From assembly GCA_019084435.1 (NCBI GenBank), contig JAHRFV010000076.1, positions 1-7,515 on the forward strand: DNA of 7,515 bases, read 5' to 3'. Positions 1-5,057 of the stretch are shown here, piece after piece. A program made the translations under genes and the position numbers. The number at the start of each line of letters is the position of its first letter. Position 1 is the first letter of the stretch. Below the pieces are notes generated by a model that was not told the DNA's origin, did no database searches, and was given only the letters and a program-made list of their open reading frames with translations. This DNA is from Dethiosulfatibacter sp. (lineage in GTDB: Bacteria > Bacillota_A > Clostridia > Tissierellales > Dethiosulfatibacteraceae).

Positions 1-7
1 AGGCATT

Positions 8-23
8 AATTCCATTTGGAATT
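8..23. promoter_or_regulatory. Short palindrome upstream of hup
   Basis: AATTCCA (8-14) and TGGAATT (17-23) form a perfect 7-bp inverted repeat around a TT centre, 34 bases before the hup start codon. It could be an operator, part of the hup promoter region, or the end of an upstream feature cut by the window edge. An AT-rich dyad this short can arise by chance, so the function is unassigned. Confidence 0.3.
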
Positions 24-57
24 TGCAATATTAAAATATTTTAAGGAGGGTTTTATT

Positions 58-336
58 GTGAATAAAGCTGAATTAGTTGCAAGTATCGCTGAACAGACAG
101 GATTTACGAAAAAAGACGCAGAGGTTGCTTTAAATGCTTTCATGGAAACAGTTAAAGCTGAATTGGTAAAAGGCGAAAAAGTCCAATTGGTTGGATTTGG
201 AACATTTGAGGTTAGAAGCAGAAAAGAAAGAAAAGGCAGAAACCCAAGAGATCCAAAACAAACAATCGAAATTCCTGCATCAACTGCACCAGTATTTAAG
301 GCAGGCAAATCATTAAAAGAAGCGGTTAACAAATAA
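58..336 (+). CDS. hup: HU family DNA-binding protein
   Basis: Small basic histone-like protein that binds DNA non-specifically as a dimer, bends it and helps organise the nucleoid. The 92-aa product has the normal HU length and layout: an N-terminal helical dimerisation part (MNKAELVASIAEQTG), the GFGTFEVR segment near residues 48-55, then the DNA-binding beta arm with the hallmark RNPRDPKQTIEIPAS stretch and the closing PVFKAGKSLKEAVN. I chose the GTG at 58 because a strong Shine-Dalgarno (AAGGAGGG, 43-50) sits 7 nt upstream and translation then starts exactly where HU proteins start. The in-frame ATG at 16 would add 14 residues not seen in the family and has no ribosome binding site. A strong terminator follows directly, so hup is largely its own transcription unit. 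Confidence 0.96.
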   Translation: MNKAELVASIAEQTGFTKKDAEVALNAFMETVKAELVKGEKVQLVGFGTFEVRSRKERKGRNPRDPKQTIEIPASTAPVFKAGKSLKEAVNK

Positions 337-349
337 GATTATTAATGAT

Positions 350-386
350 AAAATCAGACCTTGAATGCGGTCTGATTTTTATTTTT
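350..386 (+). terminator. Rho-independent terminator of hup
   Basis: An 11-bp perfect stem, AAAATCAGACC (350-360) with GGTCTGATTTT (369-379), closes an 8-nt loop and runs into a T tract (376-386, interrupted by one A). It lies 13 nt after the hup stop and 25 nt before rqcP, so it should limit read-through and set HU expression apart from rqcP. Confidence 0.92.
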
Positions 387-411
387 ACATTAGAATCAGT
401 CTGGAGGGTCC

Positions 412-654
412 ATGAGAATAGATAAGTTTCTAAAAAACGCTCGAATCATTAAGAGAAGAACTATCGCTAAAGAAGCATGTGAAAATGGTAGAATCAGTAT
501 AAATGGGAAGGAAGCCAAGCCTGGAAGTGAAGTGGCAATTGATGATGAGATAGAGATCAGATTTGGTGACAAGACTATGAAAATTGTTGTAGAGCGATTG
601 AGTGAGCATGTCTCGAAAGACAGCTCTTCAGAGATGTATAGAATTATCCAGTAA
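412..654 (+). CDS. rqcP: RqcP, S4-domain ribosome quality control factor (YabO)
   Basis: Small S4 RNA-binding protein. In Firmicutes RqcP works with RqcH on stalled 50S subunits, stabilising the P-site tRNA during C-terminal alanine tailing. The 80-aa product is typical in length. It opens with the S4 signature MRIDKFLKNARIIKRRTIAKEACENGRI, in which basic residues such as R15, R16 and K20 face RNA. The rest of the fold is INGKEAKPGSEVAIDDEIEIRFGDK, with an acidic/serine-rich tail. GGAGGG (403-408) sits just before the ATG. The gene lies directly after hup, a conserved clostridial neighbour pair. The genes often found next in Clostridia (yabP, yabQ, divIC) are absent here. The stop codon (652-654) falls inside the 47-bp repeat, whose first base is the last base of codon 80. 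Confidence 0.93.
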   Translation: MRIDKFLKNARIIKRRTIAKEACENGRISINGKEAKPGSEVAIDDEIEIRFGDKTMKIVVERLSEHVSKDSSSEMYRIIQ

Positions 655-697
655 CTGTTGCTATTTCTTGACAAGACTATAAAATTATTATATATTC
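651..697 (+). repeat. 47-bp perfect direct repeat, copy 1 (left boundary of inserted segment)
   Basis: Bases 651-697 are identical, base for base, to 4729-4775. Identity starts at the last base of rqcP codon 80 and ends one base after the TATATT -10 hexamer. Flanks differ at once (a versus c on the left, c versus t on the right). This copy keeps its native left context (rqcP) but reads into foreign sequence, whereas copy 2 keeps its native right context (the metG T-box leader). The pair therefore marks the two ends of an insertion. Confidence 0.97.
668..696 (+). promoter_or_regulatory. Sigma-A promoter, orphaned duplicate of the metG promoter
   Basis: TTGACA (668-673), a 17-bp spacer and TATATT (691-696) make a near-consensus housekeeping promoter, with predicted transcription start near 703. 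It is an exact copy of the metG promoter at 4746-4774 but points into the inserted segment. It could supply transcription towards merR unless the hairpin at 721-762 stops it. Confidence 0.85.
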
Positions 698-720
698 CCA
701 TGTTTGACAGTTGAAAGGTT

Positions 721-770
721 AAAAGCTTGAAAACCCTTTAAAACAGTTCGTTACAAGCTTTTCTTGTTTT
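721..770 (+). terminator. Terminator-like hairpin downstream of the orphan promoter
   Basis: AAAAGCTTG (721-729) pairs perfectly with CAAGCTTTT (754-762) across a 24-nt loop, followed by a T-rich run (759-770). It would form about 20 nt into a transcript from the promoter at 668-696 and could attenuate it. The stem is AT-rich and the loop long, so termination would be weak. It could instead be a leftover end of a mobile element. Confidence 0.4.
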
Positions 771-855
771 GAAAAAAGTGCGTAATGTTTTCTGTTTTTT
801 GGTATCTCTAAAACATGATGCGGAGGTAGACAAATGTCCAAGAGAAGATCCTTAG

Positions 856-1203
856 AACAACAATATTAACTCATCCTGGAGTGCAGAAGAAACAGAAGAA
901 CCTTATTTTGAAAAAGCACCTGTTTCAAAAGCACTTATGAAACATAGTATTGCCTCTCCATCATCTGTTGGATGGGTCATGTATCAGAAATGCACAAATG
1001 GATTGCCACTGTATGATTACTGGTATCGACTAATCCTTAACAGAGATGTCTTGATGGCCGACGAAACAAGAGTACAGGTACTTAAGGAAGATGGAAGGAA
1101 TGCTGAAACCGGTTCCTAGATGTGGCTTTATCGCAGTGGATAAGACGGATTATCGCCCCTCATCCTGTACAAGTATTGCCAGACAAGAGCCGGCGAACTC
1201 TAG
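856..1203 (+). pseudogene. IS66 family transposase (TnpC) remnant
   Basis: One reading frame (856-1203) shows clear IS66 TnpC sequence. First comes EKAPVSKALMKHSIASPSSV and, soon after, GLPLY. Next is MADETRVQVLKEDGR, containing the DDE-domain aspartate segment, then MWLYRSG and finally LILYKYCQTRAGE. The gene is dead. Roughly the first 150 residues and the whole C-terminal part are missing, and GLPLY jumps almost directly to the MADET block, a deletion of about 45 codons compared with the family. Two in-frame stops (1117-1119 TAG, 1141-1143 TAA) sit where the family usually has Tyr and a Lys-like residue, so each looks like a single substitution. A third stop (1201-1203) ends the homology. 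No tnpA or tnpB partner and no terminal inverted repeats are recognisable. The ATG at 835, with GGAGG at 821-825, gives only an 11-aa peptide. Confidence 0.88.
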
Positions 1204-1239
1204 TTAGCGCGTTTCAAATGAGAGATTTGGAGGATATAA

Positions 1240-2067
1240 ATGAGTAAAGATGCAAACAAAGAAACAAGAGTCTTAGTTAGTGAAATCGCTAAGTTATTTG
1301 GGTTGACAAACCAAACTATTCACTATTATGAAGAGAAAAAGATAATTAAACCAAAACGAGATTTGTTAAATAATTATCGATATTTCAATGAAAGTGATAT
1401 TAAGCGTTTAGGCGCAATCAAGAAATACCGAAATGCAGAGTTTTCGCTTGAAGAAGCTGAACAGATGTGTGAAGTCGATAATTTTGATGAGATAATCACC
1501 AAAATGAGCCTGAGAAGAGAAGCTGTTTTAAGACATATTCGACATCAAAAATTGATTGCAGACAGATTGGATGAACAGGTTGAACTAACTAAACGGTATA
1601 GAAAAGTTGGAAGTCAGCCAGTTGTACAAATTTTACCTACTCAGTTTATACTTGTAGCTTATGACTCAGAGGTAATCTATCAAGATGAAGCTTTCAAAAC
1701 AGAGGCTTCATCTTGGTTTCAAAACATTTTTTTCACAAATGCTTGCAGCTTGTTCAATGTCAACCTTGAAAATGGCTCACTAAAAAAAGTCGCTTTTGGC
1801 ATGCTTGCGACCGATGAAATAAAAGTATACTTGGGGCTAAAAATAACAGACAATATCATCGTGATAGATGAAGGTTCTTTTGTTACGGCAACCGTTATGA
1901 TAGGCTCAGATGCTGATACTCAAGATGAAATGTCAAAACTAATTAATTACTGTCAATCAAACAACTACTGTCTTAGAGGACAACCTTTTATAAGAACTAT
2001 TTTTTCCTCAAAGAGTAAGAGTGACAACTACTTGCTTTTTGTTCAGATTTTTTTACCAATTTATTAA
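1240..2067 (+). CDS. MerR family transcriptional regulator with effector-binding-like C-terminus
   Basis: DNA-binding regulator of 275 aa. Residues 11-80 are a MerR winged helix-turn-helix: VSEIAKLFGLTNQTIHYYEE is the recognition region, followed by the wing NNYRYFNESDIKRLGAIKKYR and the SLEEAEQM helix. Residues 88-122 are charged and helical, matching the MerR dimerisation coiled coil. Residues 127-275 resemble in layout the GyrI-like ligand-binding domains of BmrR-type regulators, ending in the beta-strand YLLFVQIFLPIY, but the match is by pattern only. There is no cysteine cluster like those of metal-sensing MerR proteins, so an organic ligand is more likely. GGAGG (1229-1233) sits 6 nt before the ATG. 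No convincing promoter lies between the IS66 relic and the gene. The next gene, on the same strand, starts 81 nt after the stop and has a dyad-containing promoter, making it the likely target. Confidence 0.9.
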   Translation: MSKDANKETRVLVSEIAKLFGLTNQTIHYYEEKKIIKPKRDLLNNYRYFNESDIKRLGAIKKYRNAEFSLEEAEQMCEVDNFDEIITKMSLRREAVLRHIRHQKLIADRLDEQVELTKRYRKVGSQPVVQILPTQFILVAYDSEVIYQDEAFKTEASSWFQNIFFTNACSLFNVNLENGSLKKVAFGMLATDEIKVYLGLKITDNIIVIDEGSFVTATVMIGSDADTQDEMSKLINYCQSNNYCLRGQPFIRTIFSSKSKSDNYLLFVQIFLPIY

Positions 2068-2074
2068 AAAGGAC

Positions 2075-2125
2075 TTGAAGCCTCATACGTTTGATACTAT
2101 ATACTGAGTTTGTTATATATCAAAC
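2075..2125 (+). promoter_or_regulatory. Promoter and candidate MerR operator for the flavoprotein gene
   Basis: The 81-bp merR-flavoprotein gap holds a perfect 8-bp inverted repeat, GTTTGATA (2089-2096) and TATCAAAC (2118-2125), extended by imperfect TATA-rich pairing inside. Two promoter readings fit. One is TTGAAG (2075-2080), a 19-bp spacer and TATACT (2100-2105); the long spacer is typical of MerR-activated promoters. The other is TTGATA (2091-2096), a 17-bp spacer and TATATA (2114-2119), in which the dyad arms overlap both hexamers. No terminator follows merR, so read-through is also possible. That the upstream regulator binds here is inferred from position and symmetry. Confidence 0.6.
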
Positions 2126-2148
2126 AAAGATAAGAGAGGTATTAGAGG

Positions 2149-4260
2149 ATGAAATTTAAAAGAATAATTTCTACGGTCTTGCTTTTTTCTTTATTAGTTA
2201 GCCTAATGGCGTGTTCTGGTAACGAGAGTAGCGAAAACAGAACAGAAGTGATAAAGGGGATTTATACGCCCGGAACCTATGAAGCAACTGCTCAAGGCTA
2301 TGGGGGAAGTGTCCAGGTCAAGGTGACAGTAGATGATAACAAAATAACAAATATAGTAATCATTGCTGAAGATGAAACAGAAGGTATAGGGTCTAAGGCT
2401 GTTGAGGAGTTACCAGCACAAATCGTTGAAGCAAATGGCACAGAGATTGACGTTGTTTCAGGTGCCACTTATTCCAGTGAAGGAATATTAAAAGCTGTTG
2501 ATGAGGCGCTTTCAATTGGGAGAGGTGAGAAACCAGCACCAAAGGTGGTGCAAAATGGTCAATATGTAACAGAAGTTGTGGGCCATGAAGGGATAGTTAA
2601 GGTAGCAACTACATTTTTAGAGGGTAAAATTACAGATGTTAAGGTGATACTTAATGATGAAACGCGAGGCATTGGTACTTATGCGGTGGAGAGAATCCCA
2701 TCAAAAATCGTTGAGACACAAAGTATAAATGTAGATGCAGTTTCAGGTGCGACTGTAACATCTAATACGATTAAGTTTGCAGTTAGTAAAGCGATAGAGG
2801 TAGCTGGTGGAAACGTTTCAAATTACAATAAACAGATTGAGAAAACGCCAATACTAGAAAAACAAGTTGAAGAGAATGTTCAAGTTGCGATTATGGGAGC
2901 GGGAACTGCTGGGCTATATGCAGCCGCACAGCTTCTAGAAAAGGGCGTTACTGACGTTATCATTTTTGAAAAGCAGGATATTCCAGGTGGGACGATGCCA
3001 GCAACTTTTGGCGGCATGATTATGACAGGATCAGAGATTTTCGATAATTGGGGATTGGGTTCGCCAACCTATGCGTCTTGGGACACGATGAAAGAAAGAT
3101 ATATTTCATCTCTTTCGGCGAGCGGTAGAGAGTTTAACCCAGAGTTTCCTTATATGAGTAAAATGTTCATTAAAAGTGGTGAGCTATACGATTGGATGGC
3201 AAATATTGGGATTGGTTTTAACTCTATGGGATTCACAGGCTTTCCGTATCCAGTATTTGCACCAGGTGTATACGAAGGTGGCTCAGGCTATGCGATGCAA
3301 TTCTTAGTAGATAGGATTGAAGCTAAGGGTGGTAGAATTATCTATGGAACGCCTGTTATTGATTTGATTCAAGATGAGACAGGTCGAATTAAAGGACTTA
3401 TCGCTGAAGGTCAGGATGGCACAAAATGGCGTGTTAACGCAGATTCAGTTATTATCGCTTCAGGCAGCTTCGCTAAAAATAAAGCGCTGCTTGAGCAATA
3501 CTTTAGCGAGTGGGCGGATCATGATTTTAATACAATTAAGTCTTTAACCGGTGATGGCTTAATACTGGGGATGAAATATGGTGCTGGCATTGAAGATATG
3601 GGTTCAGAAATCCCGGGATTTTTGTCTACATATGATTCTAAATTTAAGCTTGCTTTTATGCATCTAACAGTTCCAGGAATTATCGTAAACATTAATGGCG
3701 ATGAATTTGGTAATATCGTAAGGATGAATCATAAGGTGATGTCAGAAGCAAAGTCAGATCCTAAGAATGGAGATACTTTCTACTATATTTTCGATGAGGC
3801 CGCCGCCGCACAAGCATATAAAAGTGATGTCTACGGATTCGATGCTTACAAAGCAATCTTTGAGAAGGGGGAGGCAGTTCGTTATGAGTCTCTTGAAGCT
3901 TGTGCAAATGCTCTAAAGTTAACCAATCTCGTACAGACTGTGGAGACCAATAACGACTTATCGCTAAAAGGCGAACCAAATGAATGGGGAAGAACTCGCT
4001 TACCACATATACATGATAACAACGGCGTTTGGGCTTTAAGAGTTGATCCAACGGTTTATTTAACTACAGGTGGACTTAAAATCGATCCTGATTCTAGAGT
4101 GCTAACGCAAGAAGGAAAGATTATACCTGGTCTATATGCAGCTGGCGACGTCGTGGGTTCTGTTGAACAAAAAGATGGTGTCACATATGGATACGGATTT
4201 GTTGCAGCTATGTCGTTCGGGGCAATTGCTGCGGAATCAATCGTAATAGATAATCAATAA
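2149..4260 (+). CDS. Lipoprotein flavoenzyme: two FMN-binding domains plus fumarate-reductase/KstD-like FAD domain
   Basis: Predicted surface-anchored reductase of 703 aa. Residues 1-22 are a lipoprotein signal (KFKR, a hydrophobic core, then LMAC with Cys22 as the lipidation site). Two tandem FMN-binding domains follow (about 40-122 and 135-217). Each has the ApbE flavinylation motif DxxSGAT (D101-T107 and D196-T202), so both threonines should carry covalent FMN. Residues 244-703 form an FAD_binding_2 flavoprotein: dinucleotide motif GAGTAG (250-255), E274 for the ribose, GGTMPATFGG (280-289), and the C-terminal FAD motif IPGLYAAGDV (659-668). The fumarate reductase motif HTMGG is LTTGG here (638-642), and the NRLGG arginine region reads TYGYG (679-683). 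Fumarate is thus unlikely as substrate; the Tyr-containing tail is faintly like ketosteroid dehydrogenases. GAGAGG (2134-2139) lies 9 nt before the ATG. No apbE or electron-donor gene is in the window. Architecture is certain; the substrate is unknown. Confidence 0.93.
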   Translation: MKFKRIISTVLLFSLLVSLMACSGNESSENRTEVIKGIYTPGTYEATAQGYGGSVQVKVTVDDNKITNIVIIAEDETEGIGSKAVEELPAQIVEANGTEIDVVSGATYSSEGILKAVDEALSIGRGEKPAPKVVQNGQYVTEVVGHEGIVKVATTFLEGKITDVKVILNDETRGIGTYAVERIPSKIVETQSINVDAVSGATVTSNTIKFAVSKAIEVAGGNVSNYNKQIEKTPILEKQVEENVQVAIMGAGTAGLYAAAQLLEKGVTDVIIFEKQDIPGGTMPATFGGMIMTGSEIFDNWGLGSPTYASWDTMKERYISSLSASGREFNPEFPYMSKMFIKSGELYDWMANIGIGFNSMGFTGFPYPVFAPGVYEGGSGYAMQFLVDRIEAKGGRIIYGTPVIDLIQDETGRIKGLIAEGQDGTKWRVNADSVIIASGSFAKNKALLEQYFSEWADHDFNTIKSLTGDGLILGMKYGAGIEDMGSEIPGFLSTYDSKFKLAFMHLTVPGIIVNINGDEFGNIVRMNHKVMSEAKSDPKNGDTFYYIFDEAAAAQAYKSDVYGFDAYKAIFEKGEAVRYESLEACANALKLTNLVQTVETNNDLSLKGEPNEWGRTRLPHIHDNNGVWALRVDPTVYLTTGGLKIDPDSRVLTQEGKIIPGLYAAGDVVGSVEQKDGVTYGYGFVAAMSFGAIAAESIVIDNQ

Positions 4261-4295
4261 AAACTTAGCTATTTATATAGAGCAATCTGTAGAGC

Positions 4296-4324
4296 AACCT
4301 GCGTAGATATACGCAGGTTTTTTT
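4296..4324 (+). terminator. Rho-independent terminator of the flavoprotein gene
   Basis: A perfect 10-bp stem, AACCTGCGTA (4296-4305) with TACGCAGGTT (4310-4319), has a GATA loop and seven Ts (4318-4324), 35 nt after the flavoprotein stop codon. The opposite strand has no T run after the stem, so it acts on the plus strand only. Confidence 0.94.
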
Positions 4325-4393
4325 GGATAAAGTGTCAAACTTTAAACTCATTGAACTCGTTGTTGATTCTCAAGGGAAATTGACCACTTAATC

Positions 4394-4591
4394 TTATTTT
4401 ATTTCAACATGATAAACAGCTTTTTTCATGGCGGGCATATTAATAGAAACTGTTTTTAAACTTTGTTGCAGACCAATATATTTTGAAAGTTTTAGAAATC
4501 GATCCTGTATTAGATCCAACAACACAGATTTCATTGATATTTCTGACACTTCCATTGCTTCTCGACTATCAACTTTTGAGTTTAGGTTCAT
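4394..4591 (-). CDS. Hypothetical small protein (65 aa), doubtful
   Basis: Minus-strand frame starting with ATG at 4591 and ending with TAA at 4394-4396. The product (MNLNSKVDSREAMEVSEISM onward, ending KKAVYHVEIK) is mixed charged and hydrophobic, with no signal peptide, membrane segment or motif I recognise. It lies convergent to the flavoprotein gene. In favour: a fair promoter (4641-4668) lies upstream on the same strand. Against: it is short, the ribosome binding site is weak (only GGA about 7 nt before the ATG), and overlapping plus-strand frames are almost as long. The frame stays open for 19 codons upstream of the ATG without another good start, so it may be the tail of a decayed gene. 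Confidence 0.25.
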   Translation of the reverse strand: MNLNSKVDSREAMEVSEISMKSVLLDLIQDRFLKLSKYIGLQQSLKTVSINMPAMKKAVYHVEIK

Positions 4592-4640
4592 TTTGTTTCC
4601 AGGTCTCTGAGATTCAAAAATTCCATCACATTTTCTCGTT

Positions 4641-4668
4641 AATATATGCTAAAATGAAAATCAGTAAA
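4641..4668 (-). promoter_or_regulatory. Possible minus-strand promoter
   Basis: Read on the minus strand, TTTACT (4668-4663), a 16-bp spacer and TATATT (4646-4641) resemble a sigma-A promoter. Predicted start is about 43 nt before the ATG of the small minus-strand ORF. The -35 match is only moderate and the region is AT-rich, so this may be chance. Confidence 0.3.
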
Positions 4669-4728
4669 TCTATCTAAACAAGAGTGATCAGTCTATTCTT
4701 CGTTTTCCTACAGTGAAGTAATGCAATC

Positions 4729-4775
4729 GTAACTGTTGCTATTTCTTGACAAGACTATAAAATTATTATATATTC
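4729..4775 (+). repeat. 47-bp perfect direct repeat, copy 2 (right boundary of inserted segment)
   Basis: Identical over all 47 bases to 651-697. This copy continues into the metG T-box leader, so it is the promoter in use for metG. Its first bases match the end of rqcP (last base of the final Gln codon plus the TAA stop) although no rqcP precedes it here. That shows the sequence derives from the rqcP-metG junction. Confidence 0.97.
4746..4774 (+). promoter_or_regulatory. metG promoter
   Basis: TTGACA (4746-4751), 17-bp spacer, TATATT (4769-4774); predicted start around 4780-4783. A near-consensus, constitutive-type promoter fits a gene whose control lies in the T-box leader downstream. Confidence 0.9.
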
Positions 4776-4780
4776 TTAGT

Positions 4781-5037
4781 GTTAATATTAAAAGCATTGA
4801 AGGGAAGAGTAATCTCTGAATTTTTCTAAAGAGAGCCGGAACAGGTGAAAGCCGGTGATTATGCAAGAGATGAAGATGGTCCCGGAGTTTCGTGCCTGAA
4901 GTCGATTAGGGCATGACGTCTGATCTGCGTTAAGGATGGGTTTAAGACCCTAAGGTGGATTTTGCGAGGAATCCATAAAATAGAGTGGTAACACGGATAA
5001 CTTCGTCTCTTATGTTAATAAGAGACGTTTATTTTTT
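4781..5037 (+). promoter_or_regulatory. T-box leader sensing uncharged tRNA-Met
   Basis: Transcribed leader that binds tRNA-Met and stops transcription unless the tRNA is uncharged. Stem I can be folded by eye. GGGA (4802-4805) pairs with TCCC (4880-4883). AGTA (4808-4811) faces GAA (4872-4874) as the loop-E motif. ATCTCT (4812-4817) pairs with AGAGAT (4866-4871). The apical CCGG/CCGG stem (4837-4840 with 4852-4855) closes a loop containing GGTG (4844-4847). This places the specifier codon at ATG (4876-4878), one base after GAA. The T-box proper reads AGAGTGGTAACACGG (4982-4996), a variant of the usual GTGGTACCGCGG; TGGT (4986-4989) complements the ACCA end expected for tRNA-Met. The 5' AGAG can pair with CTCT in the terminator arm to form the antiterminator. 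The leader directly precedes metG, which agrees with the AUG reading. Confidence 0.95.
5004..5037 (+). terminator. T-box attenuator terminator
   Basis: CGTCTCTTAT (5004-5013) pairs perfectly with ATAAGAGACG (5018-5027) around a GTTA loop, followed by TTTATTTTTT (5028-5037). The 5' arm is shared with the antiterminator, so uncharged tRNA-Met switches the leader to read-through into metG. Confidence 0.93.
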
Positions 5038-5057
5038 AATAAAGGAAAGGTAAAACG

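Larger units (their letters stand above)
698..4728. mobile_element. 4,031-bp inserted accessory segment between the direct repeats
   Basis: The segment between the two 47-bp copies carries an IS66 transposase relic, a merR-type regulator, a flavoprotein reductase gene and a gene-poor right end. Removing it with one repeat copy restores rqcP followed directly by the metG promoter and T-box. I see no integrase, resolvase or intact transposase inside, so the mobilising machinery must have acted from elsewhere, have been lost, or have been ordinary homologous recombination. That it is one unit is inferred from the repeats. The IS66 relic suggests its own history includes earlier transposition. 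Confidence 0.7.
4325..4728. other. Gene-poor right end of the inserted segment
   Basis: About 400 bp between the flavoprotein terminator and repeat copy 2. It holds only short, unrecognised reading frames on both strands; the best candidate is the minus-strand ORF listed separately. The stretch near 4360-4388 (GTTGATTCTC and ATTGACCACT) recalls, from memory, terminal repeats of some IS21-family elements, but no istA or istB sequence is present. I see no convincing recombination site, tRNA or structured RNA. Confidence 0.5.

Noticed and set aside
16..57. Upstream ATG extension of hup
   Set aside because: It would add 14 residues absent from HU proteins and has no ribosome binding site; GTG 58 has a strong one at ideal spacing.
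835..870. Short ORF with good ribosome binding site upstream of the IS66 relic
   Set aside because: Encodes only 11 residues before a stop and matches nothing I recognise; possibly the broken start of a former element gene.
937..1119. Intact 60-aa protein starting at ATG 937
   Set aside because: It is an internal piece of the IS66 relic; recognisable transposase sequence runs before it and continues past its stop in the same frame.
4359..4390. IS21-type terminal repeat
   Set aside because: GTTGATTCTC and ATTGACCACT recall such ends, but only one unit is present and no istA/istB sequence is nearby; too weak to annotate.
651..4775. Simple transposon target-site duplication
   Set aside because: 47 bp is much longer than the duplications made by known IS families (IS66 makes 8 bp), and no terminal inverted repeats adjoin the repeats.
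4861..4872. ATG at 4861-4863 or 4870-4872 as the T-box specifier codon
   Set aside because: 4870-4871 are used in the ATCTCT/AGAGAT helix and 4861 lies above it; the loop-E GAA and the lower GGGA/TCCC helix place the specifier at 4876-4878.
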